Translations under genes and position numbers: made by a program
Shown: piece by piece, positions 1-6,081 of the stretch
Layout of the letters: every line of letters starts with the position of its first letter
Position numbering within the stretch: the stretch's first letter is position 1
DNA from: Prochloron sp. SP5CPC1
Lineage (GTDB): Bacteria; Cyanobacteriota; Cyanobacteriia; Cyanobacteriales; Prochloraceae
Assembly (NCBI GenBank): GCA_014323965.1
Contig: JACONB010000029.1
Coordinates: 1 to 11,154 of the forward strand
Direction of reading: 5' to 3'
Length of the DNA stretch: 11,154 bases
Notes under the pieces: generated by a model
Database searches by the model: none
Seen by the model: only the letters and a program-made list of their open reading frames with translations
What the model was told of the DNA's origin: nothing

Positions 1-2
1 CT

Positions 3-89
3 GCTCGAGCTTATATCAGTGCTTTGAATCGTCTTTATGGAGCTAAAGCAGTTACCAGTTACCAGTTACCAGTTACCAGTTACCAGTAA
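3..89 (+). CDS. C-terminal end of upstream gene, probably 2-isopropylmalate synthase (partial)
   Basis: The frame starting at base 3 is open from the window edge to a TAA at 87-89. It reads ARAYISALNRLYGAK and then VTSYQLPVTSYQ. The first part resembles the end of the regulatory domain of 2-isopropylmalate synthase (LeuA, leucine biosynthesis), where an 'ASARAYxxALNRL' helix is typical; this comes from memory of the family and only about 15 residues are visible. The last 12 codons are produced by the CAGTTAC tandem repeat, which also supplies the stop codon, so the terminus appears to have been rewritten by the repeat. The identity is tentative; that a coding frame ends here is somewhat safer. 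Confidence 0.45.
   Translation, partial: ARAYISALNRLYGAKAVTSYQLPVTSYQ
49..88. repeat. Heptanucleotide tandem repeat (CAGTTAC)5
   Basis: Five perfect head-to-tail copies of CAGTTAC (49-83) are followed by a partial sixth, CAGTA. Short tandemly repeated heptamers of this kind are known from filamentous cyanobacteria. This array overlaps the end of the upstream reading frame and encodes its last residues. Confidence 0.9.
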
Positions 90-95
90 TTCGTA

Positions 96-114
96 GGGTG
101 GGTATTGCCCACCT
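96..114. repeat. GGTGGG-N5-CCCACC hairpin between genes
   Basis: GGTGGG (97-102) and CCCACC (108-113) form a perfect 6-bp inverted repeat around a 5-base loop, with a possible G-U pair outside. It lies just after the upstream stop codon. There is no T-run after it, so a classical intrinsic terminator is not shown. Near-identical GGTGGGxATTGCCCACC hairpins are, from memory, dispersed repeats in cyanobacterial intergenic DNA. Confidence 0.55.
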
Positions 115-123
115 ATGAATAGT

Positions 124-150
124 CTTTCGCGTCTTGGCGTCTTGGCGCGC
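124..150 (+). repeat. Dispersed 'TTCGCGTC' repeat, copy 1
   Basis: TTTCGCGTCTTGGCG followed by TCTTGGCGCG is a variant of the repeat also found at 2645, 3478, 8931 and 9254, and inverted at 5587. This copy ends 42 bp before the ATG of the lasso B gene at 193. Confidence 0.75.
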
Positions 151-159
151 TCGCCCAAC

Positions 160-186
160 TATGATACACTAAGATAAAGTAAAAGG
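160..186 (+). repeat. Shared 5' leader element, copy 1 (TATGATACACTAAGATAA)
   Basis: TATGATACACTAAGATAA (160-177) runs into AAAGTAAAAGG (176-186), just before ATG 193. The same 18 bases occur at 2669-2686 and the AAAGTAAAAGG at 2695-2705, also ahead of a start codon; a shorter form is at 5628. TATGAT could serve as a -10 box, but I see no matching -35. The AAGGA is a usable ribosome binding site 5 bases before ATG 193. Confidence 0.65.
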
Positions 187-192
187 AAACAA

Positions 193-896
193 ATGATTTC
201 GTTGACGGATCAGGTAAGGTTAAAAGGGAAGATTTAACAGAAGAAGCTATTTTGCTGGACCTGGAAAGTGAGGAGTATTTTTCTTTGGACGAGGTGGGAG
301 CAAGAATGCTCGAAGTTTTGGCAGAGTCTGAGTCTATTGGGGCAGCTTGTGCTACTCTTTTATCAGAGTATGAGGTAGAACCAGAGGTATTGGAACAAGA
401 CTTATTGGCATATATCACAGCATTGAATAGTGATGAATTGGTTGAAATTATTTATAAAGAATTTAGTTGTTCAAAAAAACTTTCAGGTCAAGAGCGTTCC
501 CTCTTCCTACAAGCTTATCTTTTACTTCCTTTGGTGACAGTTTCCCTCAAATTGGGGGGTTTGGGACGAACTCAAACCATCTTGGCTCGACTATCTCCCC
601 TGGATCTTCATAATATTAGTTATGCTCAAAACAAAAATGTGAGGGTTACGACCAAAATGGTCAAGATAGCTGATAAATATAGTAAGTTATGGAGTAACTG
701 TCTGCGGCAATCTCTGGTTTTGTGGTACTTACTCCGTCGTCAAGGTGTATCTAGCGAGTTACGTATTGGGGTACGACGTCAGGAAGGAGAGTTTCAAAGT
801 CATGCTTGGATTGAATTTGGGAACATAGTATTGAATGATAGGAGTAACGTTAGACAGCAATATACTGTTTTTAAACAGCTGCACTTTAAAGGATGA
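193..896 (+). CDS. Lasso peptide B protein: PqqD-like leader-binding domain fused to transglutaminase-like protease; frameshift near the 5' end
   Basis: This is the lasso maturation protease. The N-terminal PqqD/RRE-like part should bind the precursor leader; the C-terminal transglutaminase-like domain (lasso B2 family) removes it. The frame from TTG 252 gives 214 residues: LLDLESEEYFSLDEVGARML and following is typical PqqD, and the protease triad is visible as Cys150 (SNCLRQS), His184 (SHAWIEF) and Asp196 (VLND), counted from 252. The natural start is probably ATG 193, with AAGGA upstream: MISLTDQVRLK runs in that frame but hits TAA at 235. One extra A in the run at 222-225 would restore VRLKREDLTEEAILLDL, completing PqqD. 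So the gene carries a one-base deletion, or starts at TTG 252 with a clipped leader-binding domain. The kinase gene follows after 15 bp. Confidence 0.85.
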
Positions 897-911
897 AATC
901 AGTAATATTAC

Positions 912-1805
912 ATGAGTATTTACCAAGTTTACGGTTTAAAGATTAAATCAGAATTGTCCTTATCCCAACTCCAACCTTCTTCTGGGGAACCTGACGTGAT
1001 AATTCGTTACGGTACAATTCCTCCTAAACTGGAGGAAATGAGGGGTTCGGGAGTTTGTTATCAGGCTAAGGAAAATCAGCTTTTACTGAAAATAGAGGAT
1101 ATTTGCTCCTATTATATTCAGAATGGTAATTCCATTGTTATCGATCCAGTTGATGGTGCAGCAAATGATACCATACGGTTGTTTTTGCTCGGTAGTGCTT
1201 TCGGTGCTTTACTCCACCAAAGAGGGTTGTTAGTACTCCACGGTAGTGCTATTGTGGTGGAAGGGGAAGCAGTTATCTTTCTGGGGAACTCTGGGGTAGG
1301 AAAATCTACTCTCGCTACTGCTTTTGTTCCCCGGGGTTATCCTGTAGCAACAGACGATGTTTCTGCTGTTAGTTTGGAAAGTGGTGTACCTTTATTATAT
1401 CCCAGTTTCCCCGGGTTGAAACTTTGGCATGATACTTGTGAGAAGTTGGGGGTAGAAAAGTCGGAGTTATCACCAGTGCGCCCGGAACTAAAGAAATATT
1501 TTTTACCTCTTCAGAGCAAATTTTGGCAGGAACCACTACCGTTAAAGAAGTTGTACGTCTTGCGTACCGTGAATCGGAAGGAGTTTGAATTGGATCCTAT
1601 TACCGGGAAGCAACAGTTTTTTCTCCTGGGAGAGATGACTTATCGCCTAAACTACATGAAAGCCATGGGTTATTCTCAGAACCATTTTCCCTTGTGCTTG
1701 AAGGTGGCAAAACAAACACCTCTTGCTCGGGTGCGTCGTCCTTCTGGTTGGTTTCTCCTCGATGAGCTGGTTGAGTTAATAGAGGATGATTTGCTAAAAT
1801 TATGA
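912..1805 (+). CDS. HPr-kinase-like lasso peptide kinase
   Basis: The 297-residue protein belongs to the HPr kinase/phosphorylase-like group encoded in some lasso clusters (paeninodin type), where the kinase phosphorylates the C-terminal residue of the precursor. Visible features are an N-terminal beta-rich region (about 1-100), HGSA at 110-113, a clear P-loop GNSGVGKST at 125-133, and an acidic ATDDV at 146-150 in the Walker B position. The C-terminal 130 residues are less recognisable. The gene follows the B gene with a poor ribosome binding site, suggesting coupled translation, and its TGA overlaps the ATG of the sulfotransferase (ATGA at 1802-1805). It is intact, unlike its neighbours. 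The candidate substrate here ends in Thr rather than Ser; that this Thr is the target is inference. Confidence 0.8.
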   Translation: MSIYQVYGLKIKSELSLSQLQPSSGEPDVIIRYGTIPPKLEEMRGSGVCYQAKENQLLLKIEDICSYYIQNGNSIVIDPVDGAANDTIRLFLLGSAFGALLHQRGLLVLHGSAIVVEGEAVIFLGNSGVGKSTLATAFVPRGYPVATDDVSAVSLESGVPLLYPSFPGLKLWHDTCEKLGVEKSELSPVRPELKKYFLPLQSKFWQEPLPLKKLYVLRTVNRKEFELDPITGKQQFFLLGEMTYRLNYMKAMGYSQNHFPLCLKVAKQTPLARVRRPSGWFLLDELVELIEDDLLKL

Positions 1806-2615
1806 AAGAATGGGGTATTTATTGGCTCGCGTCCTATCCTAAATCTGGGAATACCTGGTTTCGTGTCTTTCTTGCTAATCTTCGCCGGGAAAAGTCTGAA
1901 CCAGTGGATATTAACCAACTAAATATTATTGGTATTGCCAGCGCGAGAGAGTTATTTGATAAAATGACTGGGTTAAAAGGGGCAGATCTAACCCAGAAGG
2001 AGATTGAAAGATTACGTCCCAGGGTTTACGAGGAAATGTTAAAGGAAGCTGAAGAGTCTTTGTTTCTCAAGATTCACGATGCTTATACTTATACGGATAA
2101 GGGGGAGTGCTATTTATCTGCTCCGCAACCCCCTCGACGTGGCAGTTTCTTTTGCGAACCACTCCGCTTGCGACGTGGAGCAGATTATTGATAATATGGG
2201 CTATGAAGGGAATGTTTTGTGTGGGAGTGTGAAGAAACTGCCTAATCAGTTGCCTCAGAAGTTATTGAGTTGGAGCAGTCATGTGGAAAGTTGGGTAAAC
2301 CAGACTCAGATAAAAGTCCATGTCATGCGCTATGAGGATATGTTACTTGCTCCTCAATCAACTTTTACCAAAGCTGTGGAGTTTGCCCGGTTACCTTATG
2401 GGGAAGAAGAGGTAGAAAGAGCTATTGCTTTGAGCAGTTTTCAGGAGTTACAGCGCCAAGAACAAGAACATGGTTTTCAGGAAAAAATGCCCCTTGCTCA
2501 ATCTTTTTTCCACCAGGGGAAGATTGGCAGGGGAAAAGAGGTATTGACTCAGGAGCAACAGGAGGAGATAATAGCATACCATGGCAAAGTCATGGCTCGG
2601 TTTGGCTATTTATAG
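1802..2615 (+). pseudogene. PAPS-dependent sulfotransferase of the lasso cluster, split by a one-base frameshift
   Basis: Two overlapping frames (1802-2191 and 2079-2615) together make one sulfotransferase of about 270 residues, the usual family length. The 5'-phosphosulfate loop is SYPKSGNTWFR (about residues 11-21); the 3'-phosphate motif is YLLRNPLDVAVSFANH; the C-terminal PAPS motif is FFHQGKIGRGKEVLT. The first two lie in different frames. The break is at the G-run 2101-2105: with four Gs instead of five the protein reads IHDAYTYTDKGSAIYLLRNP without interruption. As written, the first frame ends after a nonsense tail and loses the 3'-phosphate motif, so neither piece should be active. 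The ATG overlaps the stop of the kinase gene, so it belongs to the same transcript. In a lasso cluster it would sulfate the peptide, but the target is unknown. Confidence 0.8.
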
Positions 2616-2644
2616 GTATTTTTCGGTTTGTTCCCCGCCGACCC

Positions 2645-2669
2645 GTCCTTCGCGTCCTGCTGGCGCGAT
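2645..2669 (+). repeat. Dispersed 'TTCGCGTC' repeat, copy 2
   Basis: GTCCTTCGCGTCCTGC followed by TGGCGCGAT is a slightly diverged copy. It runs directly into the TATGATACACTAAGATAA element and lies 44 bp before the start codon of the Uma2 gene at 2714. Confidence 0.75.
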
Positions 2670-2705
2670 ATGATACACTAAGATAAGATAGGAGAAAGTA
2701 AAAGG
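2669..2705 (+). repeat. Shared 5' leader element, copy 2
   Basis: TATGATACACTAAGATAA (2669-2686) is identical to 160-177, followed by AAAGTAAAAGG (2695-2705), which supplies the ribosome binding site of the Uma2 gene. The arrangement repeat, leader element, AAAGTAAAAGG, ATG is the same as in front of the lasso B gene. Confidence 0.65.
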
Positions 2706-2713
2706 GGTGTAGA

Positions 2714-3469
2714 ATGCCAGTTATCGCCACCAAAACAATACCACCTACCAGGCAAACAAGCTTAGAAGAAGCCCCAACGCCCCCCGGTGATTTGATTTTT
2801 GATGACGGAGAACCCTTGGAAAGTAATCGCCACCGCATTGGAATGAATGTGCTTATTCGTTCCCTGAATCAAACTCTTGCTCCCCGCAATGACTTTTTTG
2901 CCGGGGGGAACATGTTCGTCTATTATAGTAGTCACCAAATCAAGAATCAAGACTTTCGGGGTCCAGATTTTTTTGTCGTCTTAAACATAGATGGGAGTCA
3001 TCCCCGTCAAGCTTGGGTGGTTTGGGAGGAAAGAGGTCGTTATCCTGATGTAATTGTGGAGTTAATGTCTTCCAGTACGGCTACAGTAGATATAACTACC
3101 AAAAAAGACATCTATGAACAGATTTTCCGCACCAAAAACTACTTCGTTTACGATCCTTTTGACTCAAGTTCTTTACGAGGTTGGTCTTTGGATCACAACC
3201 AACGTTACCAGGAATTAAAAAAGAGCGATAGGGGTTGGTTGTGGTGCTCAGTTTTGGGCTTTTGGTTGGGAACCTGGTCCGGAACCATCGACAGAGAAAC
3301 TGCTCCTTGGTTACGCTTTTACGACTCAAATTTCAATCTCCTCCTGTTACCAGAGGAAGTAGAACAGCAACGGGCTTACATAGAAAAGCAACGAGCTGAA
3401 GCTGAACGGGAACGAGCTGAACGTTTAGCAGCGCGATTAAGGGAGTTAGGAGAGGATCCCATGGAATAA
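2714..3469 (+). CDS. Uma2-family (DUF820) putative PD-(D/E)XK nuclease
   Basis: The 251-residue protein belongs to the Uma2 family, which has a restriction-endonuclease-like fold and is greatly expanded in cyanobacteria; its biological role is not established. The expected acidic residues are visible: Asp85 in FRGPDFF, Glu116 in PDVIVELMS, and a Lys130/131-containing segment before the FVYDP strand (144-148). The C-terminal 35 residues form a charged coiled coil (EKQRAEAERERAERLAARL), common in longer cyanobacterial members. The ATG has AAGGGG upstream. It lies inside the lasso cluster, between the sulfotransferase and the precursor, flanked on both sides by dispersed repeats, and a decayed copy lies at 5649-6058. 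It is more likely an insertion than a lasso gene. Confidence 0.85.
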   Translation: MPVIATKTIPPTRQTSLEEAPTPPGDLIFDDGEPLESNRHRIGMNVLIRSLNQTLAPRNDFFAGGNMFVYYSSHQIKNQDFRGPDFFVVLNIDGSHPRQAWVVWEERGRYPDVIVELMSSSTATVDITTKKDIYEQIFRTKNYFVYDPFDSSSLRGWSLDHNQRYQELKKSDRGWLWCSVLGFWLGTWSGTIDRETAPWLRFYDSNFNLLLLPEEVEQQRAYIEKQRAEAERERAERLAARLRELGEDPME

Positions 3470-3477
3470 AATGGTCC

Positions 3478-3507
3478 GTCCTTCGCGTCTTTGCGTCTTG
3501 GCGCGAT
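3478..3507 (+). repeat. Dispersed 'TTCGCGTC' repeat, copy 3
   Basis: GTCCTTCGCGTCTTTGCG followed by TCTTGGCGCGAT is a full copy, starting 9 bp after the Uma2 stop codon and ending 58 bp before the ATG of the candidate lasso precursor. Confidence 0.85.
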
Positions 3508-3509
3508 AT

Positions 3510-3533
3510 TTATCCCTTGAAATTTTGGGATAA
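3510..3533. promoter_or_regulatory. Perfect inverted repeat TTATCCC-N10-GGGATAA upstream of the precursor gene
   Basis: TTATCCC (3510-3516) and GGGATAA (3527-3533) are exact reverse complements with a 10-base spacer, ending 32 bp before ATG 3566. It could be an operator for a dimeric regulator or an mRNA hairpin in the 5' leader. No regulator gene is seen in the window, so its role is open. Confidence 0.4.
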
Positions 3534-3565
3534 CATGGTTCTTGGAAGTAATTTGGAGAAGGAAA

Positions 3566-3709
3566 ATGGAAAAGAAAGAAAAGAAAAAGTATAGTAAGCC
3601 TACCTTAATAAAATATGGTAAGTTGAATAATGTAGTAAAAGGCAAATCTTAATTAAGTGATGGTAATTTTAACCCTATAACAGATTTGATGATATATATG
3701 ATTACTTAA
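3566..3709 (+). CDS. Candidate lasso peptide precursor with an in-frame TAA in the core
   Basis: A strong ribosome binding site (GGAGAAGGA, 3555-3563) precedes ATG 3566. The first 25 codons look like a lasso leader: a lysine-rich start, then YSKPTLIKYG, which matches the YxxPxLxxxG motif bound by PqqD-like B1 domains, then KLNNVVK. The core should begin at Gly26 (two residues after Val24, at the place usually held by Thr). It reads GKS, then TAA at 3650-3652, and continues in frame as LSDGNFNPITDLMIYMIT to TAA 3707-3709. Counting the stop as position 4, Asp falls at core position 7, acceptable for a 7-residue ring. As written only a 28-residue leader plus GKS is made. A nonsense mutation (for example CAA or AAA to TAA) is the simplest reading. 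Motif and context support the leader well; the extended core is inference. Confidence 0.7.
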
Positions 3710-3729
3710 CTTTGCTACATAAAGTAAGT
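3704..3729. terminator. Weak hairpin at the end of the precursor frame
   Basis: ACTT-A-ACTTT (3704-3713) pairs with AAAGT-AAGT (3721-3729), a 9-bp A/T-rich stem with one bulged A and a 7-base loop. It spans the distal stop codon of the precursor frame and lies between two convergent genes. There is only a short T-rich stretch after it, so terminator function is doubtful. Confidence 0.3.
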
Positions 3730-3762
3730 TTGATTAGTAAATAGCAAAACTTCCTCACACCC

Positions 3763-5546
3763 CTACCCTAAACTCTCCTTCAAAAGATTATTGAGAGCAA
3801 GAGGACGGAGATTAAGACCCTTATAGAGACAGTCAGTGCCCACCAATTTGGGCACCCTATTCCTCAGGATATAATCATTAACAATCGGCACTGGTTCCCA
3901 CTGGTCCACCCAGTTGACCCCAGGTAAAGCCAAAAGGGAATCCGTGAGTTTACCCAAAGGAGTCTTTTTCCGTTGTAACACTTCTGTAGGTAAATAGCCC
4001 ACCAGAGCACGCCGTTGAATATACTTCTTGTATAACCAAGGTAGGGGTGGTAAAGAGAGGATAAAATTGATAAACCGCAAGTCGGCATAGGGGTCCACCC
4101 TTTCTGGCTGGGCTATCTTACCATTAGGATTATATTCCGCGTTCGCTGTCCAGTCTGGAAAAACCATCCATTTATGAGCAGCGGGGTGACGAGAATGAAC
4201 AGGATCCGGTTCCCAATTATAATACTCCCAGTACCGCTCCTTTAACCCCAACCGCTGTTCAAAATCTGGGTTCAACCACTCAGGGTAGGGAACAGCAGGT
4301 TGATTGTAAGTATTACCTTTGGTAAAAGCTACCAAACCGCTCCCTAAGGGCAATTTGAGCTTATAATGGTACCTCAAATTGATAAGTTCCCCAATACCCT
4401 TTATTCCCTGTTGCCGCAGGATACCTACCATAGTAGTGAGTTTGGGAAGCTTGAGCAAATTATCAGCACAACACCCAGTGAGAGCAACTCTCCCATAGGA
4501 ACCAGGTTCCAAAGGTGACCTGTCAGTTGGAGAAAGGGGAACCCCAGCTAAACGCTGGTGGTCGTCACAAGGGTTTATAATATGGTGAAGACCCAATTTT
4601 TCGGCTACTAAACTAGCATAATACCGTTCCGAGTCAGGGTGAACCCGGTCAAAAACATTAGTTATTGCAGTGAGAGTAATATTCAGGGACTCCTGACGGA
4701 CAATTTCTGTAGCTAAAGCAGCTATAGTAGTAGAGTCCATGCCCCCACTCATGAATATAATAATCCTATCCGTTCTCATGCGGTCACGAGTAGCCATTGT
4801 CAGCCAGTACCGAAACTGACTAAAACTTCCTCGTCGTCATTATATTGTAGGTGAGGGGTGTCCCAGGGAAAATGCCAATAGGGTTTGATGAGTTTATTGC
4901 CGGAAAGGTCCAGGGAAAGGAAGTGAGCAGGAGGAACTTTATTGATATCTTCCCACAGAGTAATGGATTTATCCAACCAATAGTGACCCTGACCAAAAAG
5001 CAAAAAGTCACCGATGGTTACGTCGTTTAGCTTCTTCCTAACTCCAGGATAATCCTGAAGACACTTGATAACGTTACTGAAAACAAAGGTTTGCCTTATT
5101 TGAGCATAGTATAACACCCGAAGGCCAAAATGGTCCCGACCACAGAGCAATTTCTGCTTTTCCTTATCCCAAAGAGCAAAAGCAAAATCTCCCAATAAGT
5201 GAGAGAGGAAATCTTCTCCCCAAACCTTATAAGCGTGGAGAATTAACTCTGCTGCTGTTGCCTGGTCTGTTACTCTAGAACCCATAGTCTGGAGTTGGGG
5301 AATTAATTCAGCAGTTGCGTCAATGCGAGCATCTGCGGTAAGATAAACTTTACCGTCTAAAGTGAGAGGTTGGTTTTCTGGTTGGGAGGCAGTAATGAAG
5401 AGGGTATGACCAAAACCTACGTTACCGTTAATCCACATATTAGTGCCGTCGGGGCCTCGAAACTCCAACAGCTCTGTCATTTGTTTTAATTCCTTGACAT
5501 TGACTGGTTTCCCGTCTATATTAATAATACCGCAAATTCCGCTCAT
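3763..5546 (-). pseudogene. Lasso peptide C protein (asparagine-synthetase-like macrocyclase), split by a one-base frameshift
   Basis: This enzyme adenylates the ring Asp or Glu of the core and closes the isopeptide bond. The N-terminal glutaminase-like domain lies in the frame 5546-4800 (248 residues: MSGICGIINIDG, FRGPDGTNMW, LLGDFAFALWD, CGRDHFGLR). The synthetase domain lies in 4797-3763 (344 residues; PP-loop MSGGMDSTT near its residues 16-24). At the junction the first frame reads DDEEVLVSFGTG then TGA. One extra T in the run at 4813-4815 (minus strand) would give VLVSFRYWLTMATRDRMRTD, a seamless protein of about 595 residues, the usual lasso C length. The second frame has an ATG only two bases after the first stop, so reinitiation is conceivable, but no ribosome binding site is seen. 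Residue 2 is Ser, not the catalytic Cys of true glutaminases. The gene converges on the precursor. Confidence 0.85.
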
Positions 5547-5577
5547 TTATTCTTTTTGATTGCTATGGTATGATAGA

Positions 5578-5583
5578 ATTATA
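5578..5583 (-). promoter_or_regulatory. Possible -10 box for the C gene
   Basis: On the minus strand TATAAT lies 31 bases upstream of the C-protein ATG. No good -35 hexamer lies at the right distance, the region there being the inverted dispersed repeat. This is a weak candidate based on one hexamer. Confidence 0.25.
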
Positions 5584-5586
5584 TCC

Positions 5587-5614
5587 CGCAAAGGCGCAAA
5601 GGCGCAAAGAGAAG
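5587..5614 (-). repeat. Dispersed 'TTCGCGTC' repeat, copy 4, inverted
   Basis: CGCAAAGGCGCAAAGG followed by CGCAAAGAGAAG is the reverse complement of the repeat. It lies 41 bp upstream of the C-protein start (minus strand) and 34 bp upstream of the former start of the Uma2 remnant (plus strand). Confidence 0.75.
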
Positions 5615-5627
5615 AATACAAAATAAT

Positions 5628-5644
5628 TATACACTAAGATAAGA
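5628..5644 (+). repeat. Shared 5' leader element, copy 3 (partial)
   Basis: TATACACTAAGATAAG matches the leader element at 2669 except at its left end, and is followed at once by AGAAAATGCC, the start of the Uma2 remnant. It probably came along in the duplication of the Uma2 gene. Confidence 0.6.
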
Positions 5645-5648
5645 GAAA

Positions 5649-6058
5649 ATGCCAGTTATCAACCATATCACCTACCAGAGAAACAAACTTAGAAGAAGCC
5701 CCAATGCCCCCTGTGGAATTAATTTTCGATGATAGATAGTTCTTATCCCCTTCAAGGTTGGGTTGTTTGGAAAGAAGGAGGTCGTTATCCTGATGTAATT
5801 GTGGAGTTAATGTCTCCTAGTACCGCTAAAATAGACGTAACCAAGAATTAGTTCATAGCGATCGCGGGTGGTGTTCAGCTCTGGGATTTTGGTTAGAAAC
5901 AAAGTTCGGAACCATCGACAGAGAAACTGCTCCTTGGTCACGCTTTTACGACTCAAATTTCAATCTCCTTCTATTACCAGAGGAAGTAGAACGGCAACAG
6001 GCAGAACGTCTTGCAGCGCGATTAAGGGAGTGAAGGATTGGATCCCATGAAATAGAAT
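5649..6058 (+). pseudogene. Decayed duplicate of the Uma2 gene
   Basis: The sequence follows the gene at 2714-3469 in order but has lost blocks. It begins ATGCCAGTTATC, shares TTAGAAGAAGCCCCAA, then jumps from the equivalent of about 2807 to about 2990 (ATCCCCTTCAAGGTTGG). It continues through GGTCGTTATCCTGATGTAAT, then loses the segment after GTAACCAAGAATTAG. It resumes at GGAACCATCGACAGAGAAAC and runs to the C-terminal coil (CAGCGCGATTAAGGGAGT) and GGATCCCATG. Stops such as TAG near 5737 and frame changes block any full product. The frame 5868-6050 is only a fragment of it. Nucleotide identity remains high in the retained blocks, so the duplication is fairly recent. Confidence 0.85.
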
Positions 6059-6081
6059 AGACAAAGATTCTTCATAGACAT

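Noticed and set aside
49..90. Repeat array considered as CRISPR
   Set aside because: The units are 7 bases long, directly adjacent and without spacers.
113..418. Minus-strand frame of 101 residues opposite the lasso B gene
   Set aside because: Low-complexity Ser-rich translation, no ribosome binding site, and the opposite strand has a clear PqqD domain.
5868..6050. 60-residue open frame on the plus strand
   Set aside because: It lies wholly within the Uma2 remnant and its sequence has no resemblance to the parent protein in that frame; it is an accidental frame.
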